Assembly: GCA_022036555.1 (NCBI GenBank)
Contig: CM039137.1
Location: 25,785,862 to 25,849,861 of the forward strand
DNA: 64,000 nucleotides
Direction: 5' to 3'
DNA from: Microstegium vimineum
Taxonomy: Eukaryota > Streptophyta > Magnoliopsida > Poales > Poaceae
The position numbers and the translations under genes were made by a program. Shown one piece after another: positions 48,440 to 60,622 of the stretch (position 1 is the first letter of the stretch; every line of letters begins with the position of its first letter). The notes below the pieces were generated by a model. The model was given only the letters and a program-made list of their open reading frames with translations. It searched no databases and had not been told where the DNA came from.

Positions 48440-49520
48440 AAAACCCACTCGGTTCCGCCCCGCACGAGAGGAATCGGAGCATTGGTGGCTCCTCGGGACA
48501 TCTACACGCGTCTTCGTAACTTTTACAAAAAGACCCTTTAACTTTTAGGAAATAAACTCGCCATCCACTCTGTCCTCCATAAATAGTATTCGCGTTTTGA
48601 TATTTTACAAAAAGGAGCCTCAGGGTAACTTTATTTCGACGCGACGAAGGAAAAAATCGGTAGCCTAACCGTTTTACTGAAGTCCCCTTCAAATTTTGCA
48701 GAGAACCCCCCGCGCAGTGGCGCACCCCAAGTCCCCAACCCTAGCGCAATGAGAGCATCTCTCCCTTCCTCCCTCCTCTTTCTCTCTCCCTACCGCCGCC
48801 GCCCCACAGTGTCGCGACGCGCCTCAGCTCCCTGCCCGCCGCCGCCGCTGAACCCGACGAGGGGGAGGGGTGATGAATGGAGCGGCGCGAGATCCGTGGT
48901 GCGCAAATCAGGCGGACTTCGTCGGTCCCTCCAACGGCCATGGTCGAAGGAGGAGGATGCGATAGCCCACCCTGTCCTCTCCTTTCCCCGCCGCCTCCAT
49001 ATCTGCACGAGCACCGTCGCTCGAGCAGGGCTTCTGCGGTGTGTGGGAGCGACCGGAGCCACGCGAGATCTAGCAACACGCACGTCGTCCCCGTTGACGA
49101 ATAAGGTACCGATGACTGACATCACAAGATTGCTCCACTAGCTTGCAGCCTAACACGGCTCGACCATAGAGCGAGGCAGCACCTCTGTAGATTTGTCCAT
49201 GGAGGTGGCGATGACAACGAGCCTCCCCATTCAATTACTCTGCCTCTCTCTCACTCACCCTATCTCTTCCTCCCTTTTCTCTTATGGTCTTCATCTGTCT
49301 CTCTTCCCCAACCTCCCTCTCATATTTACTTATTCCATTTTACACAGCGAAGGGTTCTGCAGCACAGCAGCAATGGTAGTGCCACTACCATTGCTGCTCT
49401 AATCCTGCTGTGTTTTCCCTTTTGGTGGGGGCACCTCTGCTCTAATCACTGATTTAGCTCCTCTGCTACTTCCAATCCATCAACCAACGTCAACCAACAA
49501 CAAAGGTATGTATTCCATGC
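48440..49520 (+). other. Gene-like GC-rich region without a recognised product
   Basis: A promoter-like stretch ends in ccccaaccctagcgcaatg at 48733-48751, and an open frame of 130 codons starts at 48749. It has low complexity (Pro, Arg, Ser) and no domain that I recognise. A possible donor (caaag|gtatg) occurs near 49505. It could be a young or orphan gene, a non-coding transcript, or part of the repeat to its left. The evidence is weak. Confidence 0.25.
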
Positions 49521-51090
49521 TTGCTTGCACTCGTCTATAAATTAATGAATAATATGACAAATGAAATTAGCACTATAGTTACTTCTTATATATTGAGAAA
49601 AAAATATATACTAAGAATCCACATTGCCACTTTTAGATGCACTTGCTTCTTTCTGCGGCAACCTAGAATGTTTAGACTGATGTGAAAATGATATGGGAGT
49701 AGGTATGTGCTTGTATAATACCTTGTCTGATACAAATTCTTTTTTTTCTAACAGCCTTATTTGGCTTACTGTGTAGACATAAAATTTACTATCACTATTG
49801 TGGCCACCATGAGTTTTCATCGTTAAATTAAGTACAATCTATTATCATAATATGGTATAATCAGAATATGGATATGCATGCATTCTGTCATCTATTATCA
49901 AGCTTACTCCACAAAATTTGTTACTTAAAAAGTAAATACTGACCATTGATAATGCTTCATGTGCCATAGAACTGTAGTGTTTATTGTGACCTGTCAAAGA
50001 CTCAAAGGACGTCTTTTATTTAATTTTTGTTATGTCTAGCTTTGATGATCAGAATTTGGGAAATTCCTCGTGACCTGACAAATATTGAATTGCGCTTTGC
50101 AGGCCATCTGCTAACATGATTGATTATCCTGACTGCTGGTAGTAAAGATGAGCTGTGGGAGATGGACCCTTGTCCTGGTAGCTTTGCATCCGAGAGCTTG
50201 TGGTAAGTGGGATATATGACAATTCAGGCCATATGTCTGATTCCGTTTGGGTTACCACTGCGTAGCGTCCGGTCAGTTCATAGGTAAACAAATTTGTAAC
50301 CATACTGTTCTACTCCCCATTCTTTTCGGCGGTGCTTCTTCCGCTGTGATGTGCCAATGGTTCCATAGGTTAGACTGCATTTAATCTAGGTTTTAATATC
50401 ATCCATCTACTTTGTTTATGGGTTTAGCAAAGGGTCATTTTTCTCGGCCCAAGTTGTGGTATGCATATATAGTGTTATAGTTATTTGATGTTGTTTTTTG
50501 CAACAACCAAGGAAGGCTTTGGCATCTTAACAACAATATTAACTATTAATCAGATTAACAAGTAACACATTTGTTTAAAACTATCACTTGGTCTGATTTG
50601 ATGAAAGTGAGCAGGCTAAGAAATAGCACCAATATAACGATAAAAAAATTCTTAGATTGGATAAATTTATAATTATTCAATATAAAATTGGACAAGATAG
50701 TGCACGTATATTGATAAATAGATCCTTTACGCAGCTCCAAACAGTTCATTTCTGGACTACTTTGTTTGCCTAACTCAAGGGCAATATACAGAGATGATTA
50801 CACAATTTTGAGCCACTCGATATCTTATCATCTGTAGGGTTTTGTTCTACATTTTGAAGCATGTACTTATCATGTCAAAAAATTGTTTTTTAGCTGTACT
50901 GCTAAGTATATTCCAGACATCAGCTTCTTTTGAAGGATTTCGATATATGCTACTTGTATATGTTCTGGATTTATTATTTAATAAGATCTAATGCTCAGGT
51001 TTTCTTAGTAACTGAATTAAACTTAACTATATTGTTGCAGACTTATGGTATACTCGACTAAAAATTTCCCTTGGTGCCACTAAGGGTCTG
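49521..51090. other. AT-rich intergenic DNA, no gene seen
   Basis: No supported exon or complete element. Confidence 0.45.
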
Positions 51091-51091
51091 G

Positions 51092-51187
51092 AGGAGCCCC
51101 ATCTTTGATTGAATCCACCAAACATCCGGTGGGAGAGCTGGAGCTCCATCTTTGATTGAATCCACCAAACATCCGGTGGGAGAGCTT
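51092..51187. repeat. Tandem duplication of ~47 bp
   Basis: The unit ccatctttgattgaatccac, then caaacatccggtgggagagc, occurs twice in a row with only one or two differences. Confidence 0.85.
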
Positions 51188-51304
51188 AAGTGTAAATGTT
51201 TATGATTTTCGGCCCTCCAAAACTGTCCCATTTGGGGCCAAATTTTGCTAAACATATAGTTATGCCTGATGGATGAATTATTGTATGAACAACAATTTGA
51301 AACA

Positions 51305-51567
51305 TACTCCCTCCTTTCATAAATGTTCATCGTATTAGACTAAAGGAAAAGTCTTATAAAATAGATTTTGACCATTAATTTCTCTTATAATATAAAGTTG
51401 GTGACAAAAACATCCATACCATCTTAGAGGTGTTTTTAACACAAATCTATTGGTGTAAGTTTCACGCTCTAAACATTCATACAATTTAACTAATTGTTGG
51501 TCAAAATTTATAAAGTTTGACTTTTCCTCTAATCTAATACGATTATCATTTATGAAAGGAGGGAGTA
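51305..51567. mobile_element. Mariner/Stowaway-like MITE with long arms
   Basis: The left end tactccctcctttcataaat and the inverted right end atttatgaaaggagggagta match for about 45 bp with few mismatches. TA flanks it. The interior is AT-rich and non-coding. Confidence 0.85.
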
Positions 51568-52089
51568 ATTTTTAATGCTTGGTTTCAATCCTGATAGCAG
51601 AAAAATTGTATTAAAATACACCAAACCAAATGTTGTAGAAATATGCAGAGTATGACATCTTCCTTGACAGATTTTTGTGACACAAGGTGATTAATTGATC
51701 AGAAATTAATTTGTTAGCATAGCTATCTAAGCTGCTGTAAGATGGACTTATCCTTATTGTGTCTTATTGTGTAGCTTTGAAAAATATTGTTCTAGAAAAC
51801 AAAGATTCTACGCTTTCAGAACTGATACAACAGAGCTCATGTATCATTTTTTCATATCTTAATGTTACTATTTAAATATAAAGTTGTGTCAAGTGTGGAC
51901 GATATCATTATTTTCGTGGCGCCTGATGTTCTAGTATACTGGAAGACTGGAGTAGTAGTACATTCTGTGCTAGCGTGCCGACATGGATGCAGTTGGATCG
52001 GATCTCCTTTCCTTCTTGTATGCCCCCCGCAATCCGAGCTATGGGCCTTCCAGTTCCACAATCCATATACCGTGCCTATGTCTGACTAT

Positions 52090-53215
52090 CTAAGAGATCA
52101 TGCAGCAGGCAGGAAGGGGAAAAGAGGCCCACGATGAAACATCGGAAAACCAAACGAAATTTTGGCCTTTTCTTTCGCAGGCCCTCGGTCGTAAAGCCCT
52201 TGTCCTGGCTAACGTCATGGCCCATGGACAGGCAGCAAGAGGCCTTGGACCACCAGGACCGTCATGGGATGGCGCAGCGTTGCCGCGTTGGAATGGCCAG
52301 CAGCCCAGCACGCACCGCACGCCATCTGGCTCAGCCGATCGATCCTCGACGTGTGCACCTGTAAGCCTGTGCAAGTGTACGTACGTAACCCGCACGGCTC
52401 CCATGCCCATTGCAGTTTAGTTACGTTGCCCACGTTTTCTTCTATTGCGTGTCGTTGCCGCTTCGTCTTCCCGCCGGCGGTCTAGCGGCCAGTAACCAGC
52501 GACAACGCCAGCATGCTGTGCGTGCCATGGATCGGAGCCCTGGCCTTAACATGCATGCATGCGTGTATGCATTCTGTTGCGAGCTAGCTGCCCCTACGTT
52601 TCCTCCTGGGCCGGGCCTCTTCCTCTTCAGTAAGTGCATGCTGTTCTGGGCAATAACCGATCGAACTGGGAGCCCGGCCGGCCCCTTCTCATCAGCGGAT
52701 GACGCGCGCGGCGGCCGGCGTGCCGCACCCCGTCTCTGCCAAAGCTTTAATTTGCTAGCTTAACGTGAATGATTTATTCATTAGTTGCTGGATGGATCCG
52801 CTTCTGTGACGCCACGCACGCCAGTGACAGTGAGACGGCGACTGACGATCGAGTACACGCAACGAGCATGCAATATCTGAAACAACAGGAGGAGGAACGC
52901 ACAAACAGAACGATAGTGTGTTTTGCAACTACTCTTGTACTGTAGTACATGGGAAGGGGCAATGAGATGGAATGAGAATTAGGTTAGAACGGCATCACCT
53001 TTCCTAGCTATACACAGCTCGTAGCAAACCGCGCATTAGTACCTGATGATGAAAACACGTAGTCTGCGTGTGTGGACACGTGCTCGCTCGCCATGCGTTT
53101 TTTGCAGTTAGCCGAAAGTTGCCAGCCTAGAGTACCGCTCTTATATGTGCGAAGAATCGTCTACTGTCAGAGTATCATTTTCTAATTTCCATTCATTCAT
53201 TCATGCAATGCACCT
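52090..53215. repeat. Left copy of a diverged segmental duplication
   Basis: Ordered short matches link this stretch to 54830-56190. They are gccctcggtcgta (52180 and 54867), ccttggaccaccaggacc (52240) with its counterpart at 54960, gtgctcgct...ttgcagttagccgaaagttg (53080 and 56048) followed by ccagc-tagagt, and atcattttc...atgcacctga (53170 and 56163). No gene is recognised in either copy. Order and orientation are the same, so this is a direct duplication, now heavily diverged. Confidence 0.5.
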
Positions 53216-53335
53216 GAGGAAGATGATACTAGTACGTACTATATGATGATGAGTTGATGGCTCCGCCGCTTTCAATTGATGACCGGGACCGGGTAGGTCC
53301 GCACCGCATTCAGGTTTTTGTCTTTTTTATATATA

Positions 53336-54728
53336 CTAACAAAACATGCCCGTACGTTGCAACGGGTAAAAAGAAGATATTTTAAACAAATAGATTATAT
53401 TTTATTTATATGGTAATACCCTATTAAGTTTGTATTGAACTATAAAAAATAATTTGATATGTTTTTTACTGTAAAACACATAAATATTTACTTATAAAAC
53501 TATAATACTAAATTTTAACTCAGAGTTACCTATCGCCGTCGTTGTTGACAAAGCGTTGTGCCGGACGCTGCAACATCTCTGGTCGACACCCAACTCGCGT
53601 AAGCTCGCATCGCCCAGTCCCACCCCTTGGGACGTCGCCCCTCTTTGCTCGGTCTGCAGGCCAGAGTCAGAACTCTTTTTTTTTGACAACCGGAGTCAGA
53701 ACTCAGGGAGGCCGAGGAAGGCAACGACTCTCTCTCTCTCTTTGCTCGGTCTTCAGAGTCAGGAATGCAGCAATTAGATGCTCAACAATTAGGATGAAAG
53801 CCTGTGTCCGTATGACGACATTCTGCCTTGACAGATCGACGGTGGCCCGGTGATCCCGCGCCTCGATGGATCGACTGCCTTGACGGATCAACGATGACCA
53901 GTTGATCCAGCGCCTCGACAGATCGACGACGCTGCTCCGTGCCTCTGTCCCGTTGACGGTTCCACAACTCAACGCCGCGATCACCTGAGGTGGTCCCGTG
54001 CCTCGATGACTCTGCTCCGCTCTAGAGTTGCGATCCACTCGTCTCGCGCCTCGACGAACAACTCTCCTTGCCTTCATCTCGACGTTGGTTCTGCGCGACC
54101 TAGCGCCTCGACAACAGGTTGCTTTGTGACCCTGCTTCTCGATGGTCTAGTATAAATATGGATTTATATAAGAAGAAAGGGAAGAAAAAAAAGAAGACAA
54201 AAGAATAGCGGATACAAGGAATAAGGAAATAGAAAAAGAAAGAAACTGGGAACGGGCCGAGAAGAATAAAAGTTCAAATACATATAATATAATATTATTA
54301 TTTATTTATTTTATTTTATTTATAAAAAGAAATAGGAGAAAACAAGGTAGAAACAAAAAAGTTACGGAACAAAGACGGGAAAGAAAAATAGAAAATATAG
54401 AAAAAGAATAAAAAAAGATTGGAAAGGTCACGGACGGCCACAACATTGTTTACCGATCGAACAAAGAGAAGTTTTCATATGGAAAAAATCACAGCGCAGT
54501 AGATTCCATAACGGGTTCTATTTGGATTATGACTCCGCGTTATTTATAATTTTAGAATATCTCAAAAAATCTTCCATATATATTATATATATATATAAAG
54601 AGAAGCACAATATAAGTTAAATAGAGACAATTCTACATTCACAAAATTAGTTAGAGGTAGACAGATATAAAAAGAATGGATGGAAAAAAAAAGAGCTAGA
54701 AATTTTACCTTTTTATTATTAGGTATAT
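53336..54728 (-). mobile_element. Non-autonomous Helitron, ends partly decayed
   Basis: On the minus strand the 3' end shows the hairpin CCCGTTGCAACGTACGGG (53366-53349) followed by CATGTTTTGTTAG and a T flank. This is a very common grass Helitron terminus in which CTAG has become TTAG. The 5' end near 54728 reads ATACCTAATAATAAAAAGG, a form of the TCTATACCTAATAATAAAG terminus with the first TC lost. Inside are a GC-rich block (53530-54140) of degenerate cctcgac-ggatcgac repeats and a purine-rich tract (54160-54420). No Rep/helicase is encoded. Confidence 0.65.
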
Positions 54729-54829
54729 ATATATATCCGACGAAATTGCTTGGAACGCGATTTTGTTTTTTGGCCTTGAAGCAGCAAGGGGCAAGGGAAA
54801 CTGAATGCCAGGACCATGTTGAAAATATC

Positions 54830-56190
54830 GGAAGGAAACCAATGGACCCTTTATCTTCTAGCTAGGCCCTCGGTCGTATTTGGGCTTAGGTCCGCGTCCA
54901 TTCCTGCTGGCTGGTGGGGAGAGGCAGGCAGAGGTGAAGGTGAGTCGTGCCGTACGTGCTTGGTCCACCCAGACCAACAACACCGTCATGGCGCGCCCGG
55001 GCGGGCCTCCTCAGTTCTGTTCTGTTCCGTCCAGCACCAGGCACCAGCACCAGCAGGGATGATGACGTACGCAATTCCCGTGCAGCACCCGGCCTGTCTC
55101 TCTCTCTCTGCCAAAGCTCCACGTCTCGATCGCTCCCGCCAAATTCGAACCAGAACTGCCACTACTAGTAGTAGGATGCCCGTCTTCTCTCCAGATACGC
55201 GCGCGGATGATTCGTTCGTTTCCGGATCTGCTTCTGTTCTGTGGCGTGAGCCTCCTCACGCCTCGGGTCAATCTGTGACGCGAGACGCCGACTGACGTAC
55301 GCGTCGGGGATAATATCTGGGGTCGGGTCGGGTCTGGAAATGAGCTAGCTCTACCCGCGCACGGCTTCGTCGGGGATAATATCTAGGGTCGGGTCGGGAA
55401 ATGAGCTAGCGCTACCGCGCACGGCTTCCCAACGTAGTAGGGCTCAGTTTGCGCACGAGTAATTAGCTCAAATTAGTCGAGGCCAATCAGATGTAACAAA
55501 TTTGAGGTTTGGCTAAAAAAACTAGCCTACATATTAGCTCTCCTGTTTAGTTTAGATGGACTAAACCTAAGATTAGCTAGCAAATAATAATTTGCCTTAT
55601 TTTGCATCCAAACGTTTATAGTAATGTGTTAGCTAGAAAAAAAATCTTAATAATTAGCTAATTGTTGGCGCGGCGGTAGATAATAAGACATTGGCCGACT
55701 TACTATTAGCTGAGACGATCAAAACAGAATCTTTTTCTTCATGAAAATAGAATCTTAACTAACTGTTACCTGCATAGGATCCAAACACTGATTACTGTAT
55801 TCGTTACAGGAAACTCGAGTGCTTAAACGACATCGCCTTTCCTGTACAGCTCGATCAAACCGTCGTGGTCTGAGCGTTACCGGAAAAGTTGTTTCGTCAC
55901 AGAATCTCTTCTGGGCTAACATGGCAGCCTCGAAAACGACCTTGCTGGAGACGCTCCCTTTGCCCTAACTCAACTCTGAAACTATGGGCGAGACGCCTAA
56001 TAATGAACCTGGAAACGTAGCCGGCGTGTGTGTGTGAGCACACACCCGTGCTCGCTTACTATGGGTTTTGCAGTTAGCCGAAAGTTGCCAGCATAGAGTG
56101 CCCCTTAGGCCTACTATCCCAAGAAGACTAACAACAGAAGTTGGTTACTCTGCCGAGTAGCATCATTTTCATGCACCTGACTATTGGGTT
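54830..56190. repeat. Right copy of the diverged segmental duplication
   Basis: This is the counterpart of 52090-53215. The space between the two copies is mostly filled by the Helitron at 53336-54728. No gene is recognised. Confidence 0.5.
55302..55427. repeat. Tandem duplication of ~63 bp
   Basis: The unit cgtcggggataatatctggg...gaaatgagctagc...cgcgcacggctt occurs twice, 66 and 60 bp long, with a short indel in the ggtcgggtcggg part. Confidence 0.85.
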
Positions 56191-56689
56191 GTGTGGCTGA
56201 TGGGATTTTGCGGTTAACCCATAAGTTTAAGCGAATAGGTGACGTGTATAGCAATGCCGTATGAAATATCCAAAGACTTCTATCTAGTAAAGAAGACGGA
56301 ATAATTAATGAGCTCAAATCAGGTGTATGAAATTGAAAATATCAAAGGCTTATCTAGTAAATAAAAAAGAAATAAGCTGCATCAAAGAGCAAAGGGCAGA
56401 GGTACGGTACTATTTCACATATGAGATCAACCTGGAGATATTATTGGTTGTCCTTTCTCAATCTCTCATCCACACATGTATGTCATAGTTCGAACCAAAA
56501 ATCGACAAATGTGCTTCATCAACATAGACAAATCGGACTCGCAACATCTGGCCTTGCGTATTAATTCCCTCACCATTGAGTTGTAAGTTCAGTTGTGTAT
56601 AAATAGTTTATGTATATTTTTTGTATTCATTTTAGTGAATATTGTAATGCATATTTGAGAATGCATTCAAATAAAAAAAAGTAGGGCAG

Positions 56690-57400
56690 GAAAGCTTTAG
56701 ATTTTTTAGTACCAGAACTTTGGTTTAGGTCATTTCTCCATATGAAGTTATTTGAAAAAAAATTAAAAATATGAATCTCAAAATATTTTGGACCCCAAAT
56801 GATTTTAAATGAAAATATCATCAGCTATAAAGTTTCATATCCCTGTCGAGTACCATAACTTTGGTTTGGGTTATTTCCAATTTGAGGTACTTTTAAAATA
56901 AAAAATGAATTTAAAAGAATTTGAAAACTTAAAATTGAGTTTCTGGTCACTAAATTATTGCAAAAAAAAAGTTGTAAAAATGATTTTCAAAATCTACAAA
57001 CCTTAAACGGATTTTCATGCAATAAATGAATTTAGAGCTTTGGTTTAGGTCATTTCTCTATCTGAGGTTATTTGATTTTTTTTAAAAAAATATGAATCTC
57101 AAAATCACTAATCTCAAAATATCCTGGCCCCCAAATGATTTTGAATGAAAATATCAGCTATAAAGTTTCATATCCCTGTCGAGTACCATAACTTTGGTTT
57201 GGGTCATTTTCGCATCCTAGGTACTTTAAAAATAGATTAAAAAATAAAAGAATTTGGAAACTTAAAATTGAGTTTCTAGGCTCTAAATTATTGCAAATAA
57301 AAAAATTTCAAAAATGATTTTCAAAATATACAAAACTTAAACAGATTTTGATACAATAAATGAATTCAAATGTAAATATCGTCAGCTACAAAGTTTTAGA
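56690..57400. repeat. Two tandem units of ~340 bp, AT-rich
   Basis: Blocks recur in the same order: ttggtttaggtcatttctc, atatgaatctcaaaata, ccccaaatgatttt-aatga, agctataaagtttcatatcc, cctgtcgagtaccataactt, aacttaaaattgagtttct, aatgattttcaaaat. The units start at about 56710 and 57040, with a partial third trace after 57370. A related block is seen near 60310-60610. Such repeats are frequent inside grass CACTA elements, so this is probably CACTA-derived debris. Confidence 0.7.
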
Positions 57401-58019
57401 CCTCTTTGAGTACTACAATTTTAATACAAAGTTTATCTTGATTTTAAAAAATTATGAATTTTACTGACGTCTAGAATTCTAGCCCACTATAGAAATACAT
57501 TTCATTAATTTCTAGAGATGTCGGGCAAACCGAACCACATCTAAAAGTGCAACCATTTCTGAAATCGATTTGTAGAGACGAGCCGCCTTATAAACTAATT
57601 TTAGAGGCCTATCTTTATTGAGTAGTCACTTTGGTTTGTGAATCATTTGTCAACTAATAAATATAAAATATGTCAACCAGAAATGTCTACTATAATAGAA
57701 TCTTACTTTAAAATTAAAGACAATTCATCGAGAAGGTACAGTCATCTTGAACACATCCCTACCTCTGCAACAGGATACACACAAGCCAAAGAAAAGTTTT
57801 GAAGAACATATACACTTTAATGACTATCAATTTAAAACTAGATCTCCACATATGTGTGAGAAAAAAAAAAACTTCGCACCCACTTGCGCCAAACGTTGTA
57901 AGAACAAAAGGCGAATTGGAAGCCCACTGTCTATGCACTCTTCTATCTGTCAGTAAGAAACACCCTAAGACTTCTATTTGTCTTTTTGACAAAAAGGCAA
58001 AAAGGGTTATGTCTAGCCG

Positions 58020-59384
58020 TCAGATCAAGCCGAGAGACCGCACGACGCCGCCAATGCCGAGGACAGCCTCTGGCCATGCAAACGCGGCGGCGCGCTGACA
58101 CCCGACGAACTCCATCGCCTTCTTGGCGAGAACGGCGGCGCCTCTGCTGTCCGCCACCGCATTGTCGGACTTAGAAACCTTGCCGCCGGCTTCGTTCTTG
58201 ATCGACGATAAGTACGCGCCGAGGTCATGAACGCTCCCCAGGTCGCGGAGGCTAAGGAAGTCGAGGGCGAGCTCCACGCCGACGTGCGTGTAGCGGTCAC
58301 CGGTGGCCCAGGAGGCGAGGAACCCTCTCGTGCCCTCGTTGAAGAGGGCGCCCGGGAGCATGGTCACCGGGTCACGGACGTTCGCGACGCGCAGCACCTT
58401 CACGCCGAGCTCGTCGCAGCGGTCCTTAAAGGCCGCGTTCCCCACTCTCGGCCCGCCAAAGGAGAAGACGGTGACGGGGACGCGGCGCCCTGACGCGTCG
58501 CGGCTGAGGCCGAGCTGGGAGAGGTCGTACCCGAGCAGCATCGCCAGGGCGCTTCCCATGCTGTGGCCGGCCAGGGTGACGCTCATGTCCTCGCGGGGAC
58601 TGTCCTTGGAGAAAGACTTGATGGCGCGGGACACCTCGCGGAGGAGCTGGTTCCGGCAGCTCCCCATGCCGTCGCCGCCGCCGCCGGGCGAGGAGGTGTA
58701 AAGGTTGAGGAAGCCGGCCTCGACCTTGACGTCCTGGCGCGCGTCGAGGCGCGCCGGCTCGAGCGCGCTCATGAGGTTGGCCGCCCACTCCGCCTGCGTC
58801 ACGGTTCCGCGCAGCGAGACGAGGACGTCGCGCCTGCCGAGCCGCCGGGTCATCTCGTCGGTGGACACGGCGACGTAGCCGACCCAGCTGGTGGACGGAC
58901 CGCCGGCCACGGCCACGTCCGGCGTCGCGTAGATGTAGCGCGTCACCTCGTACCCTGCCCCGGCAACGCCGGCCTCCTCGAGCACGCGCTCCCTGGCGTG
59001 GTTGCAGCACATGTACCGCGGCGACGACGGGTCGACGTCCAGCACCTTGTAGCAGGCGCCGACGAGCTCGCCGTAGCGCGCCACCTCGTCGCGCACCACG
59101 GGGTGCAGCGGCTGGAGCAGGCCGTCCCAGTCCTGGGACCCCTGGACCTGCCTCCACATGGTTGCCACCGATGCCGCCCTGCTCGTGCTCCTGCGCGCGC
59201 TCGTCGTCCTCGCTGCCGAGGCAACCGACGCGGTGGCCCTCGCGGAGATGGACGGCGATGTGGCGGCCCCCTCGTTAGCTGTTGCGGCAGCCGCGAAGCT
59301 TGCACGGGACGGTTCAGGGCGCCCGGGGCTCCTGACCTGCAGGTGCAGAGTGCAGCGCGGTTGGATCATGGCAGAGGAAGCCAT
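58020..59384 (-). CDS. DAD1-like class III lipase / phospholipase A1, chloroplast type
   Basis: A single uninterrupted frame gives 454 residues. The ATG at 59384 is chosen because upstream in-frame codons lack ATG. Class III lipases of this group release fatty acids from chloroplast galactolipids or phospholipids. Some feed jasmonate synthesis. The first ~75 residues are rich in Ala, Ser, Thr and Arg (a transit-peptide type). WRQVQGSQDWDGLL then opens the lipase domain, with RGTVTQAEW as the oxyanion-side strand. The nucleophile elbow is GHSMG at 273-277 (Ser275), with Asp338 (VRDPV) and His386 (VHDLGAYL) completing the triad. Length and single-exon form fit the plant PLA1-I / EXTRA GLUME1-like proteins. 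The neighbours are repeats. A TATA box lies upstream. No CoA- or jasmonate-related gene is adjacent, although the 4CL-like gene at the other end could act in the same broad lipid field. Confidence 0.93.
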   Translation of the reverse strand: MASSAMIQPRCTLHLQVRSPGRPEPSRASFAAAATANEGAATSPSISARATASVASAARTTSARRSTSRAASVATMWRQVQGSQDWDGLLQPLHPVVRDEVARYGELVGACYKVLDVDPSSPRYMCCNHARERVLEEAGVAGAGYEVTRYIYATPDVAVAGGPSTSWVGYVAVSTDEMTRRLGRRDVLVSLRGTVTQAEWAANLMSALEPARLDARQDVKVEAGFLNLYTSSPGGGGDGMGSCRNQLLREVSRAIKSFSKDSPREDMSVTLAGHSMGSALAMLLGYDLSQLGLSRDASGRRVPVTVFSFGGPRVGNAAFKDRCDELGVKVLRVANVRDPVTMLPGALFNEGTRGFLASWATGDRYTHVGVELALDFLSLRDLGSVHDLGAYLSSIKNEAGGKVSKSDNAVADSRGAAVLAKKAMEFVGCQRAAAFAWPEAVLGIGGVVRSLGLI

Positions 59385-59437
59385 TTGTTCACGACGCACA
59401 AATTGGTACCGGACCGGTAGACCGAGCGCGCATACCG

Positions 59438-59446
59438 TATATATAG
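59438..59446 (-). promoter_or_regulatory. TATA box of the lipase gene
   Basis: On the minus strand CTATATATA lies about 55 bp upstream of the ATG at 59384, which implies a short leader of about 25 bases. Confidence 0.65.
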
Positions 59447-59777
59447 CCGCGTGCTCCCCCCTCCAGAAAAGGATACAGTTCCCCTTTTCAAAAATTTAAA
59501 TGCTTTCAAGTTTTATGGCAAGTATTAATATTTACATGATACGTACAGAAGAAATAACATTAGACTAATTAATTATGAAATCCATTTCAATAGTAAATTG
59601 TTTTTAAAATATAAATATTATTTATCTAAATTTTGTCAAACTTAAACTATTTTTATAGGTACAAATATTATAGTTGTATTTTTTTCTCTCTAGAAACAGT
59701 AGAATCGAGCACACATGCACAACGCACAATCACAGGTGCCCTCTGTGGAGTCACGTGGTCGAGCTGAGGAGAGGAAG

Positions 59778-60017
59778 TACTCCCTCCGTCCCAAAATAAC
59801 CGTCTTTCTCGCTTCTCAAGAAATAAATGTCAACAATTATATATTAAAATATATACATATTTATCTTAAATAATTAGTATCATCAAAAAGATCTTTTTAT
59901 CTAATTTTTTAACAAATTTATTTAAAAATATAAATATTGAACGTATTCTCTATAAATCAAGTCAAACTTGTGGCACGAAAATCCAAAACGATAATTATTT
60001 TGGGACAGAGGATCTTA
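59778..60017. mobile_element. Mariner/Stowaway-like MITE (tactccctccgtccc family)
   Basis: It begins TACTCCCTCCGTCCCAAAAT, and its inverted, decayed right end reads attattttgggacagagga. It has the same interior as the element at 7209-7460 in opposite orientation. It sits about 330 bp upstream of the lipase TATA box. Confidence 0.85.
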
Positions 60018-60622
60018 CCCAATCATGAGAATTGACAGCTGCACGAGTATGACGTCCCTCCCGCCGGCGTCAAGCGAGAAGCGACCATATTTGCTGCCTG
60101 ACTATAGTCCCTCCTCCAGTGAAAATGAATTATCCTATTTGACTCGGCAGTTTTCGATGCTTATCTAGGGTCTACTTATCTAGTCATATTTGACCATTGC
60201 CCACTAATATCTACTCACGTACCTCTGTCACTAAATAAATGATTCATTCACCTCTCCAAACCAATTTGCCCCAAAGTTAATTACTTGTGGCCAAAGGATA
60301 GAAGCAACCTCCTCGTATTAACGTTAATAGATTTTGAAATGAACATTTAGACCTTAAATAAATTCAAATAAAAAAGGTTTCAATTGGAAAGCTGTAGGTA
60401 TTACCGATTACTCCAACATTATTTTTGGTAATTTCTCCATCCAACATCGTTTGGAAAAAATAATTTCAAATATGACAAATTCAAATATAGTTTTCTTTGG
60501 ATAAATGATTTCAAAATGTAAATGTTGTATAGATTTACGAGATCTACAACTTTGTTTTTGTCGTTTCTCCATATATGGTTTCATGCTTTGATATGATAGA
60601 AAATGTGCTTGTGGTGGACATT

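Noticed and set aside
58563..59420. 285-codon plus-strand frame
   Set aside because: It is the antisense shadow of the GC-rich lipase gene.
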